From: DASROJ01 sp035646975
Lineage (GTDB): Bacteria; Acidobacteriota; Polarisedimenticolia; JACPZX01; DASXTC01
NCBI GenBank assembly: GCA_035646975.1
Contig: DASROJ010000079.1
Coordinates: 1-5,463, forward strand
Direction: 5' to 3'
DNA length: 5,463 nucleotides
The notes beneath the pieces were generated by a model. The model was not told the origin of the DNA, searched no databases, and saw only the letters and a program-made list of their open reading frames with translations. Positions 1 to 5,463 of this stretch are shown piece by piece. The translations under genes and the position numbers were made by a program. Position 1 is the first letter of the stretch. Every line of letters begins with the position of its first letter.

Positions 1-1052
1 TTGAGAAACACGTAGGGCAGCTCGGGAAACAGATAGATGCCCGCGAAGGCGCTGAGCCCCGCGCCGAGCTCGATCAACGTGAAGACCAGCAGCGGCCGGC
101 TGATTTTCTTCAGCCAGCGGGTGGCCACGGCGCTGCCCAGCGCCAGCCCCGTGAGAAAGGTCGTCAGCATGATCGAAAAGGCCTGTGTCGATGAGCCGAG
201 TATGAGCGACAGGATGCGGGTCCAGACCACCTCGAACATCAACGCTCCGGCTCCCGAGGCGGCAAAGACGAGCAGCAGCAGAGCCGGGCTCACCGCGCCT
301 TCGGCCGGCTCGGACTGCGCCGGCGCGTCCTGCGTGATCGCCAGTGTCGAAGGAACCGCCTGGGCTGCCTGCGCCGCCCTGGCCGCGGGGAGAGACCGCG
401 ACAGACGCATCGCCGATGCGGCGGCGATCAGGTTGGCGGCGGCGGCCAGCAGCGCCGCCCGCGTGACACCGAGCGCCGGCAGCAGGAGGAATCCCGATGT
501 CGCGGCGCCGGCCACCGCGCCGAAGGTGTTGAAGGTATAGAGCGCGCCGGCGCTCGAGCCGGCGCCCGAGGTCGTCGACGTCGCGGAGGCCCGCTCCAGG
601 TAAGCGCTGAGTATCGGCAGCGTCGCGCCCATCAGGGTGGTGGGGGGCAGCAGGATCAGCGACGCCAGGAAGAACCGCAGCACGTTGAGCGCCGCCGGTG
701 AGGCGCCGGCGACATGCCAGGCCAGCCGGTAGACGGGCACCATCGCGGGCAGAGCCACCAGCACCGCGAGCGCCAGAACCGCGATGGCGACTTCGAGCAG
801 GGCATAGACCTTGAGCGGATCGCCGAACCGGTCGCCCCGCCGGCCCACGAGATAGCTCCCCAGCGCCAGACCGCCCATGAAGGCGGCCAGCACGGTGCTG
901 ATCGCGTGTGTGGTGGATCCGAATACCAGGACGAGCGACCTGCTCCAGACGACCTCGTAGATCAGGCCGCTGGCGCCGGAGAGAAAGAAGATGACGAGCA
1001 GCGGGAGCCGACCGGTGCGCGCGTTGCTGGCCTCCGGTGCGTCATATGACAT
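1..1052 (-). CDS. Fused MFS/spermidine-synthase-like membrane protein, N-terminal part (runs off the window)
   Basis: Reading the minus strand from the ATG at 1052-1050 gives 350 codons without a stop, so the gene is cut at the window edge. The protein is strongly hydrophobic with many predicted membrane segments. It opens with the signature SGASGLIYEVVW (residues 25-36) and a GLALGS turn (61-66), typical of the polytopic N-terminal domain of fused MFS/spermidine-synthase proteins. The same block returns as SGAGALMFEVVW (266-277) and GLALGS (302-307). The two align without gaps at an offset of 241 residues, with about 24 of 42 positions identical, so the membrane domain is an internal duplication. 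An Ala/Gln/Pro-rich linker (about 217-258) separates the halves. Family members normally carry a Rossmann spermidine-synthase-like domain after the membrane part; it would lie outside the window. Substrate and physiological role are unknown; aminopropyl transfer is only inferred from the family name. It is divergent from the plus-strand operon. Confidence 0.85.
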   Translation of the reverse strand, partial: MSYDAPEASNARTGRLPLLVIFFLSGASGLIYEVVWSRSLVLVFGSTTHAISTVLAAFMGGLALGSYLVGRRGDRFGDPLKVYALLEVAIAVLALAVLVALPAMVPVYRLAWHVAGASPAALNVLRFFLASLILLPPTTLMGATLPILSAYLERASATSTTSGAGSSAGALYTFNTFGAVAGAATSGFLLLPALGVTRAALLAAAANLIAAASAMRLSRSLPAARAAQAAQAVPSTLAITQDAPAQSEPAEGAVSPALLLLVFAASGAGALMFEVVWTRILSLILGSSTQAFSIMLTTFLTGLALGSAVATRWLKKISRPLLVFTLIELGAGLSAFAGIYLFPELPYVFL

Positions 1053-1087
1053 CGGGCTAACATAAAGACGGCACGCGGACCGGTCAA
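1053..1087 (-). promoter_or_regulatory. Sigma70-type promoter of the minus-strand membrane protein, probably leaderless
   Basis: On the minus strand, TTGACC (1087-1082, five of six matches to the -35 consensus) is followed after exactly 17 bases by TATGTT (1064-1059, four of six matches to the -10 consensus). Six bases then separate the -10 box from the A of the ATG at 1052. A start point about seven bases after the -10 box would fall on that A. No Shine-Dalgarno sequence lies before the ATG. Both facts point to a leaderless transcript. This is a pattern match only; the start point is not measured. Confidence 0.6.
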
Positions 1088-1151
1088 GGGCATCTCTTTC
1101 ACCAAATCCCCTCACGCCAGTGCGCCCGGGGGCCGCCGGCAGGCGAATGGC
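1053..1151. other. Divergent intergenic region
   Basis: About 100 bases separate the minus-strand start from the open plus-strand frame. The minus-strand promoter occupies the left third. I found no convincing sigma70 promoter, operator palindrome or terminator for the plus-strand operon here or within the transporter remnant up to 1385, so its promoter remains unplaced. Confidence 0.5.
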
Positions 1152-1385
1152 GTGCCCGCGGTCATGGTGTATGGTGTCATGGGACCGGCCGGCAATGCGC
1201 TTTCGGTGCCGTCCGCGATGATTGCCAGCACCGCCATCGGGATGACAGTGGACAATACGATTCATCTGCTGAGCCCCTTTCGCGAGGATCTCCGCGAAGG
1301 GGATGACAGTGAATCCGGTCTGTTGAGCGAAGCCGTTCTGCTTCCGCGCACGTCGATCCTGTTCAAGCCGCTCGAGATCGGACGA
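1140..1385 (+). pseudogene. Remnant of an RND/MMPL-family transporter
   Basis: The translation from about 1143 contains VPAVMVYGVMG, then SAMIASTAIGMTVDNTIHLL, then FREDLREG. This order matches a short internal stretch of RND/MMPL-type exporters (HAE3-like): the end of one membrane helix, a Gly-containing turn, and the helix with the (V)D(D/N)TIHxL motif leading into a cytoplasmic RFRE segment. A weaker match continues to about 1370, where SILF occupies the place of the next helix (family pattern similar to AxLFTSL). A complete RND transporter has around 800-1000 residues; only about 75 are here, with nothing recognisable before or after. The frame is open into the downstream exported protein from GTG 1152 or ATG 1164, so a gene finder may merge the two. 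I read it as a decayed fragment rather than a functional N-terminus. Its edges are approximate. Confidence 0.55.
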
Positions 1386-1988
1386 GTGAAAGCCCGCTCG
1401 GCGGCGGTCGCGCTCACGCTCGCCGTCGTGTCGGCGGCCTTCGTCCCCCGGTGCAATGCCGCGGGCGTCATGAAGGCCGCAGGCGCCATACAGGCCGCAG
1501 GCGTCGTACAGGCCGCAGGCGCTGAGCCGGCCGCGGCGCCGGCCGCGGCGCCTCTGAAGGACCAGTACGGGAAGGCCGACTCACCGAGCCTCCATCGTGG
1601 ACGAACCATCGTGCTCATCCAGGGGAAACCTTCGGCCCTTCGCCGGATGAAGGCATGGGAGGTGAAGCTGAAACATGGAGCCGAAGCGGCTGGTCTCGGG
1701 TATGATGTCCTGCGCGCGGTTGACGCGCGCGATGTGAAAGGGAAGAAGACAGAATCAGAGGTCGACAATCGGCTGCAACAATATGTCCCGTCCGATATCC
1801 CAATCCTGGTCGACTGGAGCGGTGACCTGATCCGGCAGTACGGTCTTCCGGCCGCCGAGGTCACGGTGACCATCATCGATCAGAAAGGCAAGTCCTGCGG
1901 CACGACCGCGGGGCCCGTGAACGACGACTCGCTGGCAAAGACGCTCGAACTCCTCATGCGCGCAATGCGAAAAGGGAGCTGCTCTTGA
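1386..1988 (+). CDS. Exported thioredoxin-fold-like protein lacking CxxC, with a repeat linker
   Basis: I prefer the GTG at 1386 (200 residues) because it gives a textbook Sec signal peptide: a KAR n-region, a hydrophobic stretch at about 5-20, and probable cleavage near CNA (residues 23-25). The ribosome-binding site there is weak (GAG at 1374-1376, GGA at 1380-1382). The same frame is open from 1152, so a 278-residue form is possible but would begin with the transporter remnant. After the signal come near-identical six-residue repeats of AAGxxx type (about 25-48), an Ala/Pro stretch (49-56), then LKDQYGK (57-63) and RGRTIVLIQGK (71-81). These resemble the opening of peroxiredoxin/TlpA-like thioredoxin folds. 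Where CxxC would sit, the sequence reads GKPSALRRM. Cysteines occur only at 23, 171 and 199, so classical dithiol chemistry is unlikely. The stop overlaps the next gene's start, implying translational coupling. Function unknown; probably periplasmic or surface-exposed. Confidence 0.72.
   Translation: MKARSAAVALTLAVVSAAFVPRCNAAGVMKAAGAIQAAGVVQAAGAEPAAAPAAAPLKDQYGKADSPSLHRGRTIVLIQGKPSALRRMKAWEVKLKHGAEAAGLGYDVLRAVDARDVKGKKTESEVDNRLQQYVPSDIPILVDWSGDLIRQYGLPAAEVTVTIIDQKGKSCGTTAGPVNDDSLAKTLELLMRAMRKGSCS
1458..1526 (+). repeat. 18-bp tandem repeat in the exported protein's linker (about 3.8 copies)
   Basis: Units begin at 1458, 1476, 1494 and 1512. Each starts GCCGCRGGCG and, in the complete copies, ends in AAG or CAG; the fourth stops after 15 bases. 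The units encode AAGVMK, AAGAIQ, AAGVVQ and AAGAE. The length is a multiple of three, so copy-number change would keep the frame. They lie just after the predicted signal peptide and extend the linker before the folded domain. Confidence 0.9.
1527..1550 (+). repeat. 12-bp tandem duplication (two copies) encoding Ala/Pro
   Basis: CCGGCCGCGGCG occurs twice, back to back, at 1527-1538 and 1539-1550, directly after the 18-bp repeat block. It encodes PAAAPAAA, a flexible linker-like stretch. The unit contains the palindrome CCGCGG and is almost pure G+C, the kind of sequence prone to slippage. Confidence 0.9.
1974..1988 (+). promoter_or_regulatory. Ribosome-binding site and stop/start overlap fixing a TTG start
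   Basis: GGGAG at 1974-1978 lies six bases before the TTG at 1985-1987. The TGA stop of the exported protein (1986-1988) overlaps that TTG, forming TTGA. The residues that follow, KILLVAMP, are the usual first strand of a B12-binding domain, which supports the TTG over later starts. The overlap suggests translational coupling of the two genes. Confidence 0.7.
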
Positions 1989-3541
1989 AGATACTGCTCG
2001 TGGCGATGCCCGACTCGGCGTCCTGTTTCGATCACATCATGGAGCTGCCCAACCTGGCGCTCTGCTGCCTGGCGGGAAACCTGGACGGCGGGCACGAGGT
2101 GCGAATCCTCGACCTGGTCAAGCACCGTCGCCGGGCGTCCCAGGCGCTGGAGAAACAGATGCGCGAGTTCGAGCCCGACCTGGTCGGCATCTCCGCGATG
2201 TCGTTCCAGATCGGCTCGGCCCGAAAGACCGCGGCGGTGTGCCGCGCGATGAAGCCCGACGTCATCACGGTGCTTGGCGGGTACCACGCCACGATCATGT
2301 GGCAGGAGATTGGCGAGGGGCCTGACCGCAAGTACTTCGACTACGTCGTGCGGGGCGAGGGCGAGGCGATCTTCAACGCGCTCGTCAACACGCTCGAGTC
2401 GCATGGCGACCTCGACGCGATCGCCGGTCTTTCCTATCGCAAGGGGGACAGCTTCGTCCACAATGTCCCCGCGCCGCTGCTCGACCTCGAATCGGTGCGC
2501 CCGCCAGACCGCAACCCGCGTGTGGCGTCCGACTTTCTCTGGATGGGGCGATCGTTCGACGTGGCCGAGACCAGCCGCGGCTGCACGATGCCGTGCGGCT
2601 TCTGCAGCATCCGGCGGATGTACGGCAAGACGTTCCGCCTCTACCCGGACGACCAGGTGATTGCCGATCTGCGGGCGATCAAGGCGCGCGGCGTCCAGGG
2701 CGCTCTTTTCGTCGACGACAACATCACGCTGGACGGTCCGCGTCTCAAGCAGCTTTGCCTGCGGTTCGAGGCGGAGAAGGTCAACGACCTGTTCATCGTG
2801 ATGCAGGCGAGCGTCTTTCCGATCGCGGCCGATCTCGGGATGGCCGAGATCATGGCGCGCGGTGGCGTCCGGATGGTCTTTCTGGGCATCGAGAACGGCG
2901 ACGAGCGCAATCTCAAGGTGCTCGGCAAGAAAGGGCAGGCCTGTCGCACCGAGAAGGTGGTCAAGGCGCTCAGGGACGCCGGCATCATCGTCATTGGTGG
3001 CTTCATCGTGGGCAACCCGGACGACCGCGAGGAGGATGTCCGCGCGACCTACCGCTACGTGAGGCAGGTCGGCGTCGATCACGGCATCGTGCAGTGCCTC
3101 ACTCCGTACCCCAAGACCGAGCTGCGCAAGCAGCTCATCGAGCGCGGGCTGGTGACCAACGCCGACGATCTCGATCGCTACAACGGCTTCATCCCCAACG
3201 TGCGCACGGAGCATCTGGGCGAAAAGGATCTGGCGCGCATCATGACGAGCGCAGGCATCCGTCTTTACTGGAACCCGCGATACATCATCCAGAACGGCAT
3301 CTGGAAGGCCTCGCCCGGACAGAGCCTCTGGCTGCTCTGGAACAACATCAAGTACATCTTCACGGGGTACGCCGGAAGGATGTACCTTTCGCGGCACCGC
3401 TTCGAGCCCTCCATGCCGATCGACCTCCAGGAAGGGATGCGCACGCCATCGCGCACCGAGATCCTGACGCCGGGCAAGGACCCTGTCCCCGGACGCTATC
3501 CCGGCGAGCGCGACGTCAATGTCACGGCGCAGGCAGGATGA
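1985..3541 (+). CDS. B12-binding-domain radical SAM enzyme
   Basis: This 518-residue protein has the BchE-like two-domain layout. Residues 1-145 form a cobalamin-binding-type Rossmann domain: KILLVAMP at the start, HEVRILDL near 37-44, PDLVGISAMSF in the middle, and VLGGYHAT (96-103). The DxHxxG signature that supplies the lower axial histidine in classical B12 domains is not visible, as is common in B12 radical SAM enzymes. The radical SAM core covers about 190-400. Cx3CxxC cysteines C200, C204 and C207 (GCTMPCGFC) would bind the [4Fe-4S] cluster; FVDDN (242-246), LGIENGDE and GFIVGNPDD (340-347) are further family landmarks. The C-terminal 110 residues are aromatic-rich with a polar tail and match no domain I can name. 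Relatives cleave SAM to a 5'-deoxyadenosyl radical and often methylate unactivated carbon, though BchE forms a ring. Methylation or cyclisation of the operon's product is inference. The next gene starts 19 bases after the stop. Confidence 0.93.
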   Translation: MKILLVAMPDSASCFDHIMELPNLALCCLAGNLDGGHEVRILDLVKHRRRASQALEKQMREFEPDLVGISAMSFQIGSARKTAAVCRAMKPDVITVLGGYHATIMWQEIGEGPDRKYFDYVVRGEGEAIFNALVNTLESHGDLDAIAGLSYRKGDSFVHNVPAPLLDLESVRPPDRNPRVASDFLWMGRSFDVAETSRGCTMPCGFCSIRRMYGKTFRLYPDDQVIADLRAIKARGVQGALFVDDNITLDGPRLKQLCLRFEAEKVNDLFIVMQASVFPIAADLGMAEIMARGGVRMVFLGIENGDERNLKVLGKKGQACRTEKVVKALRDAGIIVIGGFIVGNPDDREEDVRATYRYVRQVGVDHGIVQCLTPYPKTELRKQLIERGLVTNADDLDRYNGFIPNVRTEHLGEKDLARIMTSAGIRLYWNPRYIIQNGIWKASPGQSLWLLWNNIKYIFTGYAGRMYLSRHRFEPSMPIDLQEGMRTPSRTEILTPGKDPVPGRYPGERDVNVTAQAG

Positions 3542-3548
3542 ATCCGGC

Positions 3549-3554
3549 GGAGGT
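3549..3554 (+). promoter_or_regulatory. Shine-Dalgarno site deciding the methyltransferase start
   Basis: GGAGGT, a perfect anti-16S complement, lies six bases before the ATG at 3561. It favours that start over the in-frame ATG at 3519, which lies inside the end of the radical SAM gene and would add a charged 14-residue extension. Confidence 0.85.
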
Positions 3555-3560
3555 GCACCG

Positions 3561-4307
3561 ATGACGATGGCCTGGACCCGCCGGGCCGAAGAAGTCGAGA
3601 TCATGGACGCCGGCGGATACGACGGCGCGGAAATCCGCTCGAATCTCGCCGACCTGCGTTTCTTCAACCGCTGGTTCGGCGGGTCACGACTCGCGGCGAT
3701 GGGGTTGGACGAGATCATCCGGCCGACGGCGGCAGCCACACCACCGCGGCAGCTCACCCTGCTGGACGTTGCCACCGCCACCGGCGACATCCCCGTCTAC
3801 CTGGCAGGATGGTGCGCCGCGCGCGGCATCGAGGCGCTGGTGGAGGGAATCGACTCCAACGCGGACATCCTGGATGAAGCGCGCCGCTACCAGGCCGGGT
3901 TCAAGGGAAAGGCCGCAAATTCCGCGCGGGCCGTCACCCTGCTGCACGCCGATGCGTGCCGCCTGCCGCACGCCGATCAATCGATCGATGTCACCCTCTG
4001 CTCGAACTTCCTGCACCACCTCGAAAGCGCCCACGCGGTTGAGGCGCTGCGCGAGATGCGGCGCGTCTCCAGGAAAGGTGTCGTGATCGTCGACCTGACA
4101 CGCGGGCCGATCGCCTATGCCGGCGTCTGGCTCCTGACTCATCTGACCACGAGGAACCGCGTCACGCGCAACGATGGACCGCTGTCCGTGCAGCGGGCGT
4201 TCACCCCGGACGAAATGATGTCGATGGCGCGCAAGGCGGGGTTGGAGCAGGCCGAGATGCGCAAGACGGGACCGGTGCGGATGCTGATGACCTGGAAGCG
4301 GCGTTGA
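3561..4307 (+). CDS. Class I SAM-dependent methyltransferase (UbiE-like)
   Basis: From the ATG at 3561 the protein has 248 residues, normal for this family. It shows a complete class I methyltransferase Rossmann layout. Motif I is LLDVATATGD (D69), a variant of the UbiE-type DVAGGTGD. An acidic residue ends strand two for the SAM ribose (GIDSN, D98). HADACRLPHAD contains D131 at the adenine-binding position, and SNFLHHLE (H152-H153) is motif II. MRRVSRKGVVIVDLTRG follows. The C-terminal signature, NDGPLSVQRAFTPDEM (about 203-218), is one I associate with methyltransferases found next to FAD-dependent oxidoreductases and type III polyketide synthases. It probably methylates an O or C atom on a small aromatic, pyrone or quinone-like substrate in the cytosol; the acceptor cannot be told from sequence. 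It lies 19 bases after the radical SAM gene and ends one base before the flavoenzyme, so it is surely cotranscribed. Confidence 0.9.
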   Translation: MTMAWTRRAEEVEIMDAGGYDGAEIRSNLADLRFFNRWFGGSRLAAMGLDEIIRPTAAATPPRQLTLLDVATATGDIPVYLAGWCAARGIEALVEGIDSNADILDEARRYQAGFKGKAANSARAVTLLHADACRLPHADQSIDVTLCSNFLHHLESAHAVEALREMRRVSRKGVVIVDLTRGPIAYAGVWLLTHLTTRNRVTRNDGPLSVQRAFTPDEMMSMARKAGLEQAEMRKTGPVRMLMTWKRR

Positions 4308-4308
4308 G

Positions 4309-5463
4309 ATGAAAGAGCCCGTCTCCACGGAGGTCGATGTCGCGATCGTGGGCGCCGGCCCGGCAGGCTGCGCCGCGGCCATGGCGCTGCGCCGGCAGGG
4401 CAGGACGGTGGCGCTGCTGGAAAAGGCGCGGTTCCCGCGCGACAAGATCTGCGGGGACTTCCTCACGCCGGGGTGCGTGGCGCGGCTGCAGGAGCTTGGC
4501 TCGGAGGAGGTGGAGGCCGTGACGCCCACCAGGCTCCGTGGCATGCGCATCACCTTCGACGGGACCGAGGTGCTGTCCGACTTTCCCCCGGCGCGTCATG
4601 GCTGGAGCATGAGCCGTCGCAGCCTCGACGCCGCCCTGGCGCGCCGCGCGTCCATGATGGGGGCTTGCCTGGTGGAAGAGCTGCGAGTGGAGAACTTCGG
4701 ACGCGAGGAAGATGGCTGGCAGTGGATCGAGGGGTCCCATCCCGACGGCGCCCGGCGGCGCTGGCGGGCGCGCCTGCTGGTGGAGGCGGGCGGACGCCAT
4801 GGGCTGATCGGAAGACGGCTGGGTTGGCGAAACGACGACCCGCGGTTGACGCGATACGCGCTCTGGTCCCACATGGAGAACATGCGCGGACTGGGCGACC
4901 GCGGCGAGATGCATGTCTTCGACGGCGGGTATGTCGGCGTGGCTCCACTGCAGGGCGCGGCAGACCGCGGACTCGCCAACGTGACGATGGTGCTCACCGC
5001 GTCGCGCTGGTCGCGGGCCCGCGCGGACATCCGCGGCTACTTCCTCGACCTGCTGCGAAGTCACCCCGAGCTGGGCCGGCGCGTCGCCGACGCCGGTCTG
5101 GTCACCCCGCTGCGCGGCATCGGGCCGCTGGCCTGCTCGGCCAGCCGACTGACCGGCGACGGGCTCGCGATGGTGGGCGACGCGTGCGGTTTCGTCGACC
5201 CCTTCACCGGAGAGGGAATCTTCATGGCGCTCGAGTCGGCGCGCCTGATGGCCGAGGCGGTGGCTGCCGGAAGTCTCGATCGATACGAGAGCGCCTGGCG
5301 TGCCGCCTTTTCGTCCAAGCTCAGGCTCTGCCGGCTCCTGCAGATCGTCATCGCCAGGCCGTGGCTGGCGCGTTACGTCGCGCGGGCGCTCGGTTCGCGC
5401 AAGGACCTTGCCGACAGGATGGTGGGCGCCACGGGCGATCTGTTCCCGGCCTCGAGCGTGCTC
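4309..5463 (+). CDS. FAD-dependent oxidoreductase, geranylgeranyl-reductase-like (runs off the window)
   Basis: The frame is open from ATG 4309 to the window end: 385 residues with no stop, probably nearly complete, since relatives have about 380-430. The N-terminus has the FAD dinucleotide-binding fold: VAIVGAGPAG (G15, G17, G20), with E38 at the end of the second strand for the ADP ribose. FPRDKICGD (42-50) is the KxCGD motif typical of geranylgeranyl-reductase-like flavoproteins and their halogenase/monooxygenase relatives. GDACGFVDPFTGEGI (290-304) is the second FAD-contact motif. No lysine-dependent WxWxIP halogenase motif is visible. The likely role is reduction or oxidation of a lipid-, polyketide- or quinone-like substrate. 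The start follows the methyltransferase stop by one base (TGAGATG), with GGAAG at 4294-4298 as a possible ribosome-binding site. The last codons in the window look like a C-terminal helix region. Confidence 0.88.
   Translation, partial: MKEPVSTEVDVAIVGAGPAGCAAAMALRRQGRTVALLEKARFPRDKICGDFLTPGCVARLQELGSEEVEAVTPTRLRGMRITFDGTEVLSDFPPARHGWSMSRRSLDAALARRASMMGACLVEELRVENFGREEDGWQWIEGSHPDGARRRWRARLLVEAGGRHGLIGRRLGWRNDDPRLTRYALWSHMENMRGLGDRGEMHVFDGGYVGVAPLQGAADRGLANVTMVLTASRWSRARADIRGYFLDLLRSHPELGRRVADAGLVTPLRGIGPLACSASRLTGDGLAMVGDACGFVDPFTGEGIFMALESARLMAEAVAAGSLDRYESAWRAAFSSKLRLCRLLQIVIARPWLARYVARALGSRKDLADRMVGATGDLFPASSVL

Noticed and set aside
37..1049. Two plus-strand frames (37-540 and 714-1049) opposite the membrane protein
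   Set aside because: The minus-strand reading has recognisable family motifs and membrane helices throughout; the plus-strand products are low-complexity shadows.
1274..1302. Hairpin CCCCTTTCGCG / CGCGAAGGGG as a possible terminator
   Set aside because: The stem is about 10 bp with one bulged T, but no T-run follows on the plus strand, and it falls in the codons for FREDLREG, where similar palindromes arise from Arg/Glu codons alone.
1152..1385. GTG 1152 or ATG 1164 as the true start of the exported protein
   Set aside because: These starts would bury a very good signal peptide at residue 80. They have no strong ribosome-binding site, and the added residues resemble a different family. Not excluded.
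3519..3560. Upstream ATG (3519) as the methyltransferase start
   Set aside because: It overlaps the radical SAM gene by 23 bases and lacks a good ribosome-binding site, while ATG 3561 has GGAGGT at ideal spacing.
2593..3564. A 323-residue plus-strand frame inside the radical SAM gene
   Set aside because: Its product is dominated by Arg, Gly, His and Pro with no motif; it is the shifted frame of a real gene.
1880..3790. A 636-residue open frame on the minus strand
   Set aside because: It lies opposite the radical SAM gene, whose cysteine motif, B12 domain and ribosome-binding site are clear. The minus-strand product is Arg/His/Ala/Asp rich with no domain or sensible start, typical of the antisense frame of a high-GC gene.
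3684..5064. Minus-strand frames of 289 and 287 residues (3684-4553 and 4201-5064)
   Set aside because: They overlap the methyltransferase and flavoenzyme, both with full motif sets, and overlap each other; neither product resembles a protein family.

Overview
The window is high-GC bacterial chromosomal DNA, roughly two thirds G+C by eye. Genes are closely packed and there are no RNA genes, insertion sequences or CRISPR repeats. The gene families and codon use fit a soil- or sediment-type bacterium such as Acidobacteriota, Gemmatimonadota, Myxococcota or a related uncultured lineage, but nothing here fixes the taxon.

Layout: from 1052 leftwards, on the minus strand, runs the 5' part of a membrane protein of the fused MFS/spermidine-synthase-like family; it leaves the window before its C-terminal domain. 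It has a good sigma70-type promoter placed so close to its ATG that the mRNA is predicted to be leaderless. Rightwards from the divergent intergenic region, on the plus strand, come: (i) a short remnant of an RND/MMPL-type transporter (about 1140-1385); (ii) in frame with it, a small exported protein with a thioredoxin-like domain, no CxxC, and a tandem-repeat linker (1386-1988); (iii) a B12-binding-domain radical SAM enzyme (1985-3541); (iv) a class I SAM methyltransferase of UbiE type (3561-4307); (v) an FAD-dependent oxidoreductase of the geranylgeranyl-reductase/halogenase-like superfamily (4309 to beyond the window end).

Genes ii-v look like one operon. The first pair overlaps by 4 bases (TGA within TTGA), the next gap is 19 bases with a perfect GGAGGT, and the last gap is one base. 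The methyltransferase plus FAD-oxidoreductase pair resembles a pair that, from general knowledge of bacterial genomes, often sits beside a type III polyketide synthase or ketosynthase. A tailoring cassette for a polyketide-, quinone- or lipid-like product, with a cobalamin radical SAM enzyme added, is therefore a reasonable inference. The enzyme that would build the scaffold is not in the window, so the product is unknown.

The least ordinary parts are the transporter remnant joined in frame to the exported protein, the 18-bp repeats in that protein's linker, the probable leaderless promoter, and the combination of cobalamin radical SAM, methyltransferase and flavoenzyme.
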